Below, piece by piece: positions 36,001-49,100 of a stretch of 64,000 bases of DNA. The notes under the pieces are model-generated. The model made no database searches. It was given only the letters and a program-made list of their open reading frames with translations, and was not told where the DNA came from. The first letter of the stretch is position 1. Each line of letters opens with the position of its first letter. The position numbers and the translations under genes are program-made. The DNA is from Aphis gossypii (Eukaryota > Arthropoda > Insecta > Hemiptera > Aphididae): positions 64,953,260-65,017,259 of the forward strand of contig NC_065530.1 of the NCBI RefSeq assembly GCF_020184175.1. Direction: 5' to 3'.

Positions 36001-39000
36001 TACTATGTGTTTATTTTCTATTATTACCATAGATTTTATAAGGTCTATGATTTTACCTATAATTACAGGATTTTAAAATATATAACTATTAAATCTTATA
36101 ACTCTTGATAGTTGATGGGTAGTATTATTATTTATTTTGTAGCCCTTAATATTTTTATGATTAAAATAGTAAATTTTGATAAAAATCATTAATTTGTATT
36201 TCCCACTTTTTTTGGGGGGGGGGAGGGGGGGTTGCATAAGTGACAATTTTTAGGGGTGGATTGTGATAGTATGGATGTATGGATGAGAAAACTGTTACGT
36301 TTAATATAAATGCATTATGCATATTACAAATTATAAACTGTTAAAAAATGGGGAATTGACGACTTTGAAATTATACCAAGAAACGGATGTATATTAATTA
36401 ATAAGTAATAACAATAAAAATTATTTTTTTAACAAAAAATAGAGTCTGACGAAAGTAGTGCAACTAATTTTAAAGAGATCACTATTACATGGTAATTTTG
36501 AATAAGATTATTTTTGTGTTTGAAAAAAAAAACCTTCTATTAAGATTTCAAAAAGTATTAATTTTTATTTTACTTGACAACAATGGCTATATTGACTAGC
36601 GTATATAGCGTTTTAGTGTTTTACACTCGGTACGCAAATAGGCTCATTTAGTTCAGAAAATTTATTTATTTATCGAATATTGAGTATTGATAATTTTTAT
36701 GAAGATCTTGCAAAGGAGTGAACAGCCCAACTCCTTCTTAACTAACCACTCTTAACATCCAGTCTTATTAAACTAGAAATTCAGATTTCAATGTCATTAT
36801 TATTGTAATTTTTGCTTCAGAAAAGTCAAGGAAGAAATTATTATAACTTTGGTATTGAGACTGAATTTTATTTATAAACTAAATGAGTACCTACAATAAG
36901 TATTTAATAAATGTCCTTGTCTTATACATATAATTTTATCAAGTGTCTGGGTAAAAAACAAAAACATTATTTATATATTATAATTTGAGTTATTCGGCAG
37001 GGGGGATTACATTTTTTCGCATTGGGGCGCATAAATTATACTTTAAGTGCTTTACGACCAAACGTATGTTATTGTAGAGTGTAGACCATTGTGTGTGGTA
37101 TTTCTGTATAGTGAGAAAATAGAATGTCAAAATCAAAACTGGTGGTTGACCGTGGATGTGTGGTAATATTTTATTCATGCAATTTATACAAAAATGTTTG
37201 TTCCGGTTTAAGTAAAATAAAATATGACGACACTACATTGGGTAACGGGTGTATGTTATCATAATATATGAATATTTTGTCGGTGTTCCGGTAATTGAAA
37301 CAATTAATTGGAATATTTGTCCATCTATGATATTAATAGTATTCATATACTATAATATACCAAGTATAGTGTTAACAATTAAATTTCAAAGTCCTCCTTC
37401 AAGTGATATTGAAGTAGCAACGTCAATATATAGAGTCCATAGGTATTTTTTTTTTATAGAATATTCGAATCATACGTGTTTTGGTAATGCTACTATACAA
37501 CTATGAAGAAAATAAGAATATTTATTAATTATTATCTTTGACGTGATAGATAATAGTTAACATTTTAATTGAACATTAAAAAAAAAAAATACATTTGATT
37601 AAAGGTTTATATAAAATGTACTATTTTAAGTTACAATTATACATACTATTTACTAACGAGGTTAATAATAATATTCATAACGCATAAAGTATGTATAATG
37701 TATATGTTATTTTAAAAACACATAATATACAATCGTTAAAGTAACATAAATATTAAATTCCAGTTAAATGTATAAAAAAGACATTGTGGACTGTGGTGCA
37801 TCATAACAATATAATAACTTCCTTCCTTCTTTCTTTAAATTCTAGTTTTCAAAATCCAAATAAAAAGCTAAATAAGATTTAGAGATCCATGTTAGCTCAC
37901 CTGAATGAAAACTATATTGTTGTACCGATATATCATTAAATTAATTTAAATACAATAATTGAATTACATTTATTTGTCATTCCGTTATAAATTACAACTA
38001 ATTAATAATAAAAAAAGATAAATATCTACGCAAATCAGTTTGTTATCCAATGTTTATAAGGATATTATTATATTAACAGGTTTAAGTTAAAATGTTATGT
38101 ATAGGTATAGCCGATATAAGACTATAGGTATACTAATAAAAATAGCTAAACATTTATAGATTTTGAACATATATTATTTTAAAGTGTGATAAGTAGTACG
38201 TATTGTAGTAACTTTTAATACCTAGTTCAAAGAAATAACGTTTTATAGTTGACATTATTATCTATTTAACAATTATTTAAAACACAAATAAAAATAAACG
38301 ATAACATTTACAATTTATTAAAGTTTTTTGAATACAGCATATTTTTTTTATATGATTGTATTACATTTTCAGACCATATAAAATAAAAAGACAATTTTTC
38401 GTTATGTTCAGGTAATAATAAATATAAATAAATGTCTTTTTGAAAAAATATAGTGCTATTTATAAGTACGCTAAATTAAAAAAACAATTTTTCTTTTTAC
38501 GAAAACATAAAAATGTACTTGAGGTATTTATATACATATACAACATATGTAATGAATGTTTTGTTTAAAATAATCTGCATCTAGTTGCAGTATGCATATA
38601 ATATATTATATTTGATATATTTGAATTATGGGTATGATGCAGTTTCTGCGGTTGGTGGTGCAAGAAATCCACAGTTGCTCACATCCAAATTCGATTTTTA
38701 TTATATGAACATAATTACTAAAATATATTTTATTATCATATACATAATACTATTATATGTACAGAGTAACTCTTTTATCACGAATTAGACAATTTATATG
38801 TTAGGATAATCCAATAATATGCATTATTATGTTAGGAATTATAGTTTTTTCTAGTCTCGAGAATAGATATTGAAATCATGGAAAATATAAAATAGTTAAT
38901 GTTCCCGAACGTTTAAAAAATAAACAATTTAAAAGTTCCTTGAGTCTATTTTCCGAGTTATTGTCTGTGGAGAAAATAAATATTTTGTATATAATGTCAT

Positions 39001-39088
39001 ATACTTATGTGCATATACTATAATATATACCACGCTGTGACTGTTGTAACTCTATATCCGGAAGATTGTGTTGACACCGTCAAAAGTA
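33070..39088. other. Intergenic region without a supported gene
   Basis: AT-rich DNA of about 6 kb. The first 450 bp are less AT-rich and probably hold the promoter and 5' UTR of the ZDHHC gene. A guanine-rich run (G10-A-G7) lies at 36214-36231. A 100-bp patch at 38,630-38,700 is open in more than one frame. No RNA genes or complete transposons were recognised. Confidence 0.55.
36214..36231 (+). repeat. Guanine-rich homopolymer run
   Basis: Ten Gs, one A, then seven Gs, directly preceded by seven or more Ts. It is the only such tract in an otherwise AT-rich window and could form a G-quadruplex. It may also be a site of sequencing or assembly error. Confidence 0.8.
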
Positions 39089-42000
39089 TTAGTCTTTTGG
39101 CAAAGCGCTGTCACTTTTACCACGGGCGTATGCCTTTACAACGGCCGTCTTACCACCTAACATTCGGTCCAGCAACGATTGTTTGTTTTTCCGCCGAACA
39201 CTCAACACTTCTCTACACACTTCAAGGAACACCTCGGCGATTTGTCCCACTTGTTCGGCGGCCGCCACTTCGGTGAAACAACACTCGAAATCTTTCGCCA
39301 ATATCTCACCTGTAGCACCACAGAAATATAATAATTATATATTAGTTAGCTATACATTAACATTTAAATTATTTAAATAATTCAAATATTGTTATAATAT
39401 ATATTGTACGTTGCGTATTGATTCCATATTTTCATTTTTATTCAGAATACTATAGAGATCAGTTATAAAAGTCAAAATTGTATTAAAAATAATAAAAAAA
39501 TCAAAATCTAATTTCTTCCGATAAAGCGATTTTTTTCAACATCCCTAATCAGATCTGTCTATATATTTTGTTTTTCATAATGATAATATGTATATACGCG
39601 TATACAGTTATCCTGTGACACACACAAAGGAATACAAGGGTAGGTACCAGCTTACACTCTGTATAAAATATGTATGTATGCGGTTATCACTACCTTCACC
39701 ATTAGGGTAGAAAAGGTCACTTGTGATTTTTGGCTTTTTTATAGGTAAGCACAGTGCACAGAGCATAGTATGTTGTAAAAAAATATGCTTAACAATATTG
39801 AAGACACAATAGGAAAACATAAAATGTATTCCACTGGACATACTTTGTACTATTAATGTAGGTACCTTCTTCTGTGCTGACTTGTCTGAGATGAACCATA
39901 TCAGCTTTGTTGGCCACTAGCGCCACGGGCATTTCAAAAGTGTCCAGCATAGTTTGTTTTACACGCCGCACGTAATTGAAAGATCGTCTATCTGTTATGG
40001 CGAATACTAACACAAGCGCGTCGGCCCAATTGTAAACGTCATTCAAAGGTAACTCTTCGTCATTCTATAAAAAATTAAAAAAATTATAGATATACACAAA
40101 CAGGGCAAGCAGTAATTTGTTAAACAACTGATAATAATAATATCTAATTGGAAATTGATTATACAGTTAGAGATACCTATCTATATATTTGTAGGCACAT
40201 AGTTTACAAGGTTTACAAGTGTCGAGTTTGTAGGTTTTACTATTTATTAGTTATTATACTTATCATTTTTTTTTTGTATATAGTGTCTATCAAATCGAGA
40301 AACAAAAATAACAGGTAAATAAAGTGTATAACATATAATTAACCGATTAAATACATAAGTTTATACATTAGTTTATTATACGATGAGGATATAATGAATA
40401 TATTATAAGTATACACACGTTAAAATATGTTCCCTACAAAAGTACCTAGTACCTAAAACTATAACTATAACTATAACTATCTAAAATTAGAGATAAGTTC
40501 ATTTTAACCTTATAACTTAATTGTTTTGATTCTTTCTGTGTTTAAATATTTATTTTTTTTGAATTGATATAGGTACTATTGTATATTATATATTTATACG
40601 TACCCATAACAATCATAATATACATAAACATGCATAAATATTGAAAGACTATAATTAAATATCATAACTGATATAGCTGAGGTCTTGAAGAATGAAGATA
40701 ATAGTAATTTAATGAATAAAAAATAGTTTTAATTAGATGTTAAAATATATACCTATAGATAAAATCCCACACACATATTTTAGAGCCAATTTTTTCTTAA
40801 ATAGCTCATATTAGCTAGCTACGATTATAACATTGCTAGATTTAACCCACAACAGCACACCTTCCCTCATAAAAAAAAATAGAAAAATTAGCCTATTTAT
40901 ACCAGTGCCTATTATCTGAACTTTAATTACCTACCTATTGATAATATTTAAGCGATAATTAACTAAAATATGTCTTATATTAATATTTTTAATTTTAAGT
41001 TTGATTCAAATCAATTCATCTTAAAAAACAAAATCAAATCAAATCTTTTGAACGTAAGATTTTCCATATTATGCTTTAATAAGATAATACAATAACGACA
41101 TTTGTTAATGAGATATGACGTTCTCTATTAGTAATATACGTATTTTATTATTATGTACCTAAACATAAATAATTTATATTACTAAATATCTATATCATAC
41201 GTACCTTTGGACAGGTGTCTAGTATCTCGAAAAGAATCGGTTCGCTATCCACCATCACTTCATGCTTGTACCTCGTTTCTATATTGTAAATGAATTCAAA
41301 CAATCAACACATAGTATTTTACGATTTCGTTAACCTAACTAATAACTATATAGTTCATTAAATTTCTAATTATCTTAATAATTGAGTTAAATAGTTCATT
41401 GCAACAACTGATAAGTTATGAGTTCTTGTTTGTGCATACATAGGGTAGCTTTTTATAGTTGATTTCAAAAATAATACAATAATAAGTTAAAAATTGTTTA
41501 TATATTATGGTATCTATACCTAATCGTAGTTAACAATTATTTATTATTCATTGTTTCTTTTAATCACGTTATATTCAAAGATTTTAAATAAGTATAAATA
41601 AATGAATAAATATTCTTTAATAGTAGTAATTTAGTTGACACAAACGCATAATTTCTTAAATCTCTTTAACTAGCGTGAAACTAATATGAAGAGAGAGAAC
41701 ATCAATATGCACTTTTAGCATATTTTGTTAATATTTAAAAATATTAAATTTCACAATTACATAAAAGTTTGCTGTATTACATTTCAAGCTTTTAGAGTTC
41801 AATATATTATGGTTTGTTGGTATTGATTTTTATCTCAATGTACTTAAAACGTTGACTTAATTTAATTAACTCAAGTTAATACTAAATTGCCTTAATGAAC
41901 TTGCCCACCTTTGTAAATTATTAGTAAAGTAATAAGATAAAATATCAAATAATACGGATACGCGTATAGACGTGTACAGTATTTATGAACACATTAAGTG

Positions 42001-45000
42001 TATATGTTTAACCATTTTTAATGTTGTTATTATTTCTCAAGATTTTATTTAATCATAATATTATATTATTGCAATTTGCGAACTTCTGCAAGATTAAACA
42101 TTAAATAAAGTCTATATGGCCTTAACATATTGTATATTATAGGAATCTTTCGTTCATTGTGTACTATGCAATCTCATCAATATTTTGTTTGGCCTTCAAA
42201 AGTTATTTTTATCCTTAAACGTTTTCACAAAGTATTTGTTTTAGTATAAGTTTAGTACTATACAACCATATAATTATTACAGAAAAAGACAATTTAAATA
42301 AACACGATATTATTATAAATTATTTAGATAGTCTAATTTTACTTTAGTACCAGTTTATAATAATTATTACATTTTTTTTTTTTACAGAATTATTTAACGG
42401 CGAGTTTTCTGGGTTGTAATTCTATTTTTGCATTAATTTTCAAATTAATACTTACCAGCTTGGTGGTCATATTCGCCAATATATCGCTTTGTTAAAAACC
42501 GCACGGTCAATGCTAAAAGCAAGAGAAAAAAAATAGTTAATTTTATGTTATGACTAGTTCCAACTATTATACGTTCATAAATATTCATTAAAGCAGAAAT
42601 TCAAATCTATATTATTTAATGAAGCCAAAGTTAATTATTATGAACAACTAGATTTTTTTCTTATTAATTTACACTTTTGATATATTAAAATGAGTATAGG
42701 TTGTTTAATGGATTAAATTTAGACGTATTATATATTATTATAAGTATAATTGAGGTTCGTCACACGCTCACACCCAAATTTGTGTTTGAAAGTTCCAATT
42801 TTGTACAGTAAGGCTTAATTATAGATTAAATTGACCTAATATCAAACTTAAAGATAAGAAAAATATTATCTGGGTTTTCTCGTGGGTTTTTTACAATATT
42901 TTAATTTTTTGAGTTATGCGATAATTTTTAAATTTTTATATTTTACATAATTTTATTATAGCCCATAGGTAAATTATAGAACCAAAAACTGACAAAGTTC
43001 AGAACTAATTTAACGAAAGCTGGATTTTGATTTTTTTTTAGTTTATACTACCTCACTTATAAACATACTAAAAGTCCTCACACCTACATTTTATGCGTAA
43101 CTTTCTCCCCTCTTCAAAGGATGGCGAGCCCTTATCACTGTTTTCGCTTATAACTCGTCAATGTACAAGGGGTAGGTGTCAGGACTTTTATTTGTTAAAA
43201 AGTAAGTTATAACTTATAAACAGAAAAAAAACAAAAATAAGCTTTTGGAGAATTAGTTCCAAACTTTTTACTAATTTGATTAGACTAATACTCGTACTCG
43301 TGACATGCTTAATATTGAAATAACATAAAAAAAACCCTATATGAAAGCACAGATAATGTTCATACATTTAAATTTTGTGATAAATCAGTTTTCTATATTT
43401 TTAAAGGATATTGCTTATTATAAATTTGGCCTGTCTCATGTTCGTTCGACGTCGTTAATTCGTGTAGGTAGATGTGGTGTCCTAACCTCAAGAATTTAAT
43501 AATTAGCCAGGTAAGTAAAACTCATTTTCAATTTGATTATTAACAAATTCAACAATATGAAATCGTCTGAAAAATGTATTGAATTTCAACTGAATATTTG
43601 ATAGGCGCTGTTCAACTAGGAAACTTAATCAATCATTTTAATGGAAAAATTGGTAATGTGCCATTTATAAATAGAAAAAACATATAATTTCAGTTTTAAT
43701 GCACCGTCCAAGAGAAATATTTCTATTTCTCGAAAGCACGTGTCGAACAAATTTTATCAAGTACATTATACTAAACAAGGATACATTATAAAAATAATAA
43801 CATTATTCATAGCCGTAGTTTTTTGAAGAGCTGTAACAGTCAATATTATATACCTACCTACGTCTCAATTATAATAATATATAATTTCTTATTAGGTAGG
43901 TACCTTAGTACCTAGTCGTAGATTTGTATTTTATATTGTAATTATTGGACATATAATGGTTAATTATTTCCTTACGATGACTGATGAGATATATATTAGA
44001 ATTTTAACAACTTGTTTTTTTCGTATGACATAAACATTATCTATATCAAATATTAACTGTTAAAATTTCATTAATTTAATTTTTCAGATAAGATCTGAGA
44101 TCAATCTTGATTAAGATCAAAGTAAATTACGCTATGGAATACATACCAGTTATAGCTAAAAATATTACATATAGTATTCTACTACATTCAGATGAAATTA
44201 TTTTGATTCTAATATTTCATTAAATTCTAACATTTGATTATAGTCAGTGACATACTTTCATATTGACATCATTGAGTTATTTTTTAAAAATGATCGGTTT
44301 ACATGTACAATAAATTCATTATTGTATGGTAACATTGTATTAAAAGTTATGTGGAATCGTGCATGTCAATGGCTATTAAAATCCACACTACTCCGCAAAT
44401 TTGCGGTTATTGTAATTTGCGGCTAGGTTGGCCTAGGTAAAAGAAATATATGCTACAGCCTACAAGCGGAACTTTTGAAAAGCGGCAACATTTTAACTGC
44501 CTATAACCAAACAAAAATTAAATGTTATAACAATTCTTTCTAAATGATTGGTTTTCTTAATAGTTTAATAATTATGACATTTTTAAAAATAATCTATACA
44601 TTTAAATATATCTAATAATGTTAATTTTTATTTAAAATTTATCTTTTATATCTACTTTTCATTTGGATTTAAAAAAAATATATACAAAAGAATTAATACA
44701 TTTTAAAATTTTGTATTCACTATACCCGCAGCAGCAGACAAATAATTATTCGCTCCATTACATAAAATTATCACTACCTATAGGCAGTGTTAATCGTTTT
44801 TAGAAACATCGTTAGCTAATTATTTAAAAATAATTTTAAGAATTAGGTACTTCTACTCTATCTTCTTTAAATTCAAGTGTAAAAGATCGTTTCTTGTTTG
44901 TGAAAATTCATGGGAAAATGTTAAATTGTCCGTTATTACGCACTGAATCTAATTTAGTTATGAGTTAGTTATACATGATTAACTATAATAAAGATTGATG

Positions 45001-45360
45001 TAGATGCATGCGTTTTTTAAAATTAAATCCACGGAAAAAGCTATTTAAGTACAAAATGATTTTGTTCATTCGTTTTTTGTTGAAGTATCTATATAACCAT
45101 AATACTATGTTATTAACTACCTATTTTAATTGCAATAATATTTAAGTTACATTTATTGCAAATTTTTTGGTTGAGAAGGGGAGGATCTATTGACCCTTAA
45201 CCGGCTCTGCACAACGTACACAATATATAATATTATCTAATATAACATACAGGTGCTGCTCACCGCTTTTTCCGACGCCGGGAGCCCCCAAAACCGCTAT
45301 CTTCACTTCAGTCAGCGATGACTTTTTCCGCCGGATTCCTCGGATGGGATTCGACGACAT
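39089..45360 (-). CDS. Divergent Ras-like small GTPase (RERG/RASL type)
   Basis: Five exons: 45360-45264, 42512-42456, 41278-41205, 40064-39866 and 39309-39089 (stop), 215 residues, about the family's usual size. The Ras fold is clear: P-loop GAPGVGKS (25-32), NKAD (128-131) and EVAA in the G5 position (156-159). VRFLTKRYIGEYD and the string LRQVSTEEGE match RERG/RASL12-type proteins closely. There is no C-terminal CAAX box, as in RERG, so no prenyl anchor is expected. Unusual points: Ras Gly12 is Pro27, the switch-I Thr35 position is Gln50 (EYDHQAE), and DxxGQ is DTCPK, so Gln61 becomes Lys76. The substrate pathway is unknown; RERG-type proteins restrain growth signalling in mammals, but that role should not be assumed here. 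Introns are long (0.6-2.8 kb). Confidence 0.9.
43071..43188. repeat. Short inverted repeat in intron 1 of the Ras-like gene
   Basis: Arms AAAGTCCTCACACCTA (43071-43086) and TAGGTGTCAGGACTTT (43173-43188) pair with one mismatch, and CTTATAAAC strings occur outside both. The 86-bp spacer is less AT-rich than its surroundings. A MITE-like remnant is the simplest reading. Confidence 0.55.
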
Positions 45361-45730
45361 TCCGCGGTACGGTACGATTATATTATTTATAACAATAATG
45401 TGTAGATCGCGTTTTCACCGTAAGACGAGTGCACGTGTAATTCGTATATTTACGCTTACTTACCTATATATATATAAATTATAAATATGACCGGCACTTT
45501 ACGCGTACGATTTGTGATCAATATATATATATATATATATATATGTTTTTAACGCGACGGATTGAAAAAGTCTGACCGAGTCTTATAATATTATAATATT
45601 ATCGTCGGTGTTATACTCATAATATAGACAGACTCGACAACGGTCGAGAATAATCGAACCCGTCCGAGGGGGAGAATCGCGCTCGTATACGCCACGTACA
45701 ATATAACACAGTAAATAGTGTGTATAATAT

Positions 45731-45761
<31 letters not shown>

Positions 45762-46130
45762 GCTTTGGTGCTCAAATGTGGGTATGGTTAATACGAGTGT
45801 TTATACAGCAATGTAATATATGTATAAATGATATATTATAAAAAAAACGGCGCGCTTGCTACTGCGCCCCGCGCGAGTTCTAAAAATAAAAGCACTCTGG
45901 TCGGGCGGGCGCGCCAGCAGTCGCTTCCGTCTCGCGCCTATTACCCGAAACGCGCGTGCCTAAGTACGCCGCGTCTGTTCGAGACGTTATTATTCTTATA
46001 ATATTATTACTGCTTATCGCGAGTATGCGACGCGAAACCGTCTTTTTGGTTTTTTATTCGACAGTACGGATTTAGTGCGCCGGTGATGGTTATCAATTAT
46101 CATCGACAACTGTGCCGAAGACTACCAGCT
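45361..46130. promoter_or_regulatory. GC-rich upstream block of the Ras-like gene
   Basis: The segment at about 45,848-45,985 is strongly CpG-rich (CGCGCC, GGGCGGGCGCGCC) in AT-rich DNA, about 500-620 bp before the start codon of the minus-strand Ras-like gene, and is the best promoter candidate. Between it and the gene lie (TA)n at 45521-45544 and (TG)n at 45731-45758. TATA-like A/T strings at about 45,880-45,890 could serve either strand. Confidence 0.5.
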
Positions 46131-49100
46131 GACTAGTTCCAAATTTACGAAAAATATAAAAAGAATATTTTTTCTACAATTACATTATCATTTTTATTTT
46201 ATCGATTATAAGGAATAGCAATTGTAAATTATAAAAAAGGTACCGCCCATGGCGCGGTTATACAGTTACACAACGAACATATTATTATACTATACGCACA
46301 ATACTAATTAATAATTATACAACTATATACAATTATGTTCATGATCGTGCGAGTTTATATGATAATGAATGATAAAAATTGTATTTCATAAAGAGAGGAA
46401 ATAAGTTGATAGGTATCTAAATGTTTACGACGAGTTTGTCTATTGTATAGATATAATGATTACCTAGTGATTACCGATTGATAAAATATGTTAGTCTTTT
46501 CTTTTTTTTTTTTTTTTGGAATTATGATTAAAAGAAAATTATATTTGATTAAACTTTAGAAATTGTAATTTTTTGATCATGTCTTTATTACTTTTATAAT
46601 TGTAAAGTATTAACAATATAATGAAAAAACGAAAAAAAATGTATTGGTAATTTACGAAGCCATGGTTATGTTGGAGTATAATATTTTAGAGTTTAGACGA
46701 ATCAAATACATGAAAATCATGAGATTATAAGTCAATATGCTAAATTTAAATTGATCCAGTTTCGTAAACGATAAATTTTTGTAAAGAAAAAAGATGAACT
46801 AATTCATTTTTTGACTTAGTGACATTTGTCATTGTCAACTTGAACACTCAATGCTATAGCCATCGTTAATTAGTATACGTATACACTACATGTAGTGTTT
46901 TTTTTATTCTCGTAAAACTACAATATTCCTGTAAAACGTTGTAGTTATACTTTACAATTTTGTTGATTTTTTAATTCTATAACTAATAATACTATTATTA
47001 TTTTAAATTAAATAGTACACTATTACTATAATAGTTATATAGCTAATATATTGAAATTACAGTACAAAACTCAAAATAAAATAGCCCCACTTCAGTGTAT
47101 GTACAGTTAAAGAATAGGTTTTTTATTTTATCAAATTCAAAGAGGTAGCAATATTTTTATTATTTTTACTGTATACTATAGGGTTGTAATACAAAACAAA
47201 ATAAATTGTACATACATATTATTAAATATGGTATCTATATTCATGATAATTTATAACTTTATAAGTGAGCGTGCAAAATTATTGTGCATGCAACAGCAAC
47301 GTCCGTGATGTGACATTTCGGCGCATTTGTTTGATAAGTTTAAAAATAAGTAATTACACGAATTCTTATTACTTTTGTTTAAAAATATAATGTGTCCTCC
47401 ATATTTTAATAATGTATGAACGGTAGACGTAGCACAGTTTGAACCATTTGTTCACTGCATTAAAAAAACTGATGAAATTGGGTATATTGTTAATGTATAA
47501 TATTATATGCATTGTAATTTGTATTAGGTGTATTTTTTGTACTACCATTATTATTATATACATTATACACTTATGTGTTATATATTTGTATTAATTATTT
47601 AAATTGTAATATGTATTAAATTATTATATAGGGTTTAAAGTTGATTAAGATATTTTTATAAATTTTATATGGCTTAAATATTGGTGAAAAACAAAACCAT
47701 TAAACATTAAATTAAAATATATCAAATATAAGAAAATTTTTCATAAAAATACGTATTGATCCATAGATTAATTATATAAATGTGAATACTATACAGTGAT
47801 TACTGATTTAAATATTACATTATTAGCACAGTTAAATATTTTAAACTTTTTTTACTCTCTAAATAATCACTAAACCAAGTGTATAATATTATAAAGGGTC
47901 GTCGTTGTTTAAGTAGTACACCCAAAGTATTTAATTAAATTGCATAATTTATTTACACACAAACAAATAATAATATTATATAATCATTTGTTTAACGATT
48001 TTTTTTTATTCTTTATTTTCAAACAATGAAACATTTAATCCACTTCTTATGTAATAATAATATGTTGGTTAATTATTTGTTTCATTTCAGATAATATTTA
48101 AATGCCTATAATTAGTTACTACAACGTCAGTTATAATAATATAATAATAAAAAAAAACAATTTTATAATAATAAAAGTTATATAGGTAACTAAGATAAAT
48201 TTTTTTATATTTCAATTTTCTACTCTTAGGATTTGGTGATATTTTGGGAGTAGAATTCAATTATCTATTCAAGTGTATTTTATTAGAGCCCGGATTTCAA
48301 TGCAAAGTGAATGGTTTTTAATAAAATATATTAAGATATTGTACAAAATTGTTATGTAAATTAAAAAATTCATTTTTGTTCAAATGTATGTAAACATTTT
48401 TTTTTAAATAATTATAGTTTAATATCAAAATTATCATTTTATATCACTCAATATCAGTGTTCAGAATCTTCTCCAGAAAAATTAATCCACTAGCGTTTAC
48501 AAACGTTCATTGCTAAAATAAATTATCTATTAAGTAGGTACTATAACTATAATTGTAAATGTATTTTTCTGAAAAATATAGATCTCCCACTATTTATGAT
48601 TTAAAGATTCGTGCCTGACTGTGGGTTGTTAGTTGTAATATTAGAGTGAATTAATATTTTACTTTAAAAGTCAAATAAAGTTTAGAATACTCATTATAGG
48701 TATATCTAGCTTAAAAATTAAAATTTAAAAAATGCATCAGTACATATATTATTCTTATTTTTAACTTTGATAATAGGTTAATTCAATCTATTATTTAAGT
48801 TTATAAAATATAAGTCAAAATTGAAAATGTTGAACACAAGTTTGCTTTGGTGTAATTTGTCAGATGGAAACAACAGATACATGAGTAGTAATAATAGTAT
48901 AATAATTAATATTGTCATTATTATGATCTATGTTGATACAATTTTTAGATATTTCTAAAAGCTAATAAGTATAAAGTAAGAAGATAAAATTTGTTATAAA
49001 TTAGAATTATTTTAAGTTTGTTGTAACAAATACATAATATAGAGTTTTGAGTGGATTATTTTATAAGTGTATACTCAATTAAATGGGTATAAGTAAAAAT

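Noticed and set aside
40459..40480. (CTATAA)n run resembling a degenerate telomere-type repeat
   Set aside because: Only about three and a half units, and the unit is not the insect TTAGG telomere repeat; simple AT-rich microsatellite.
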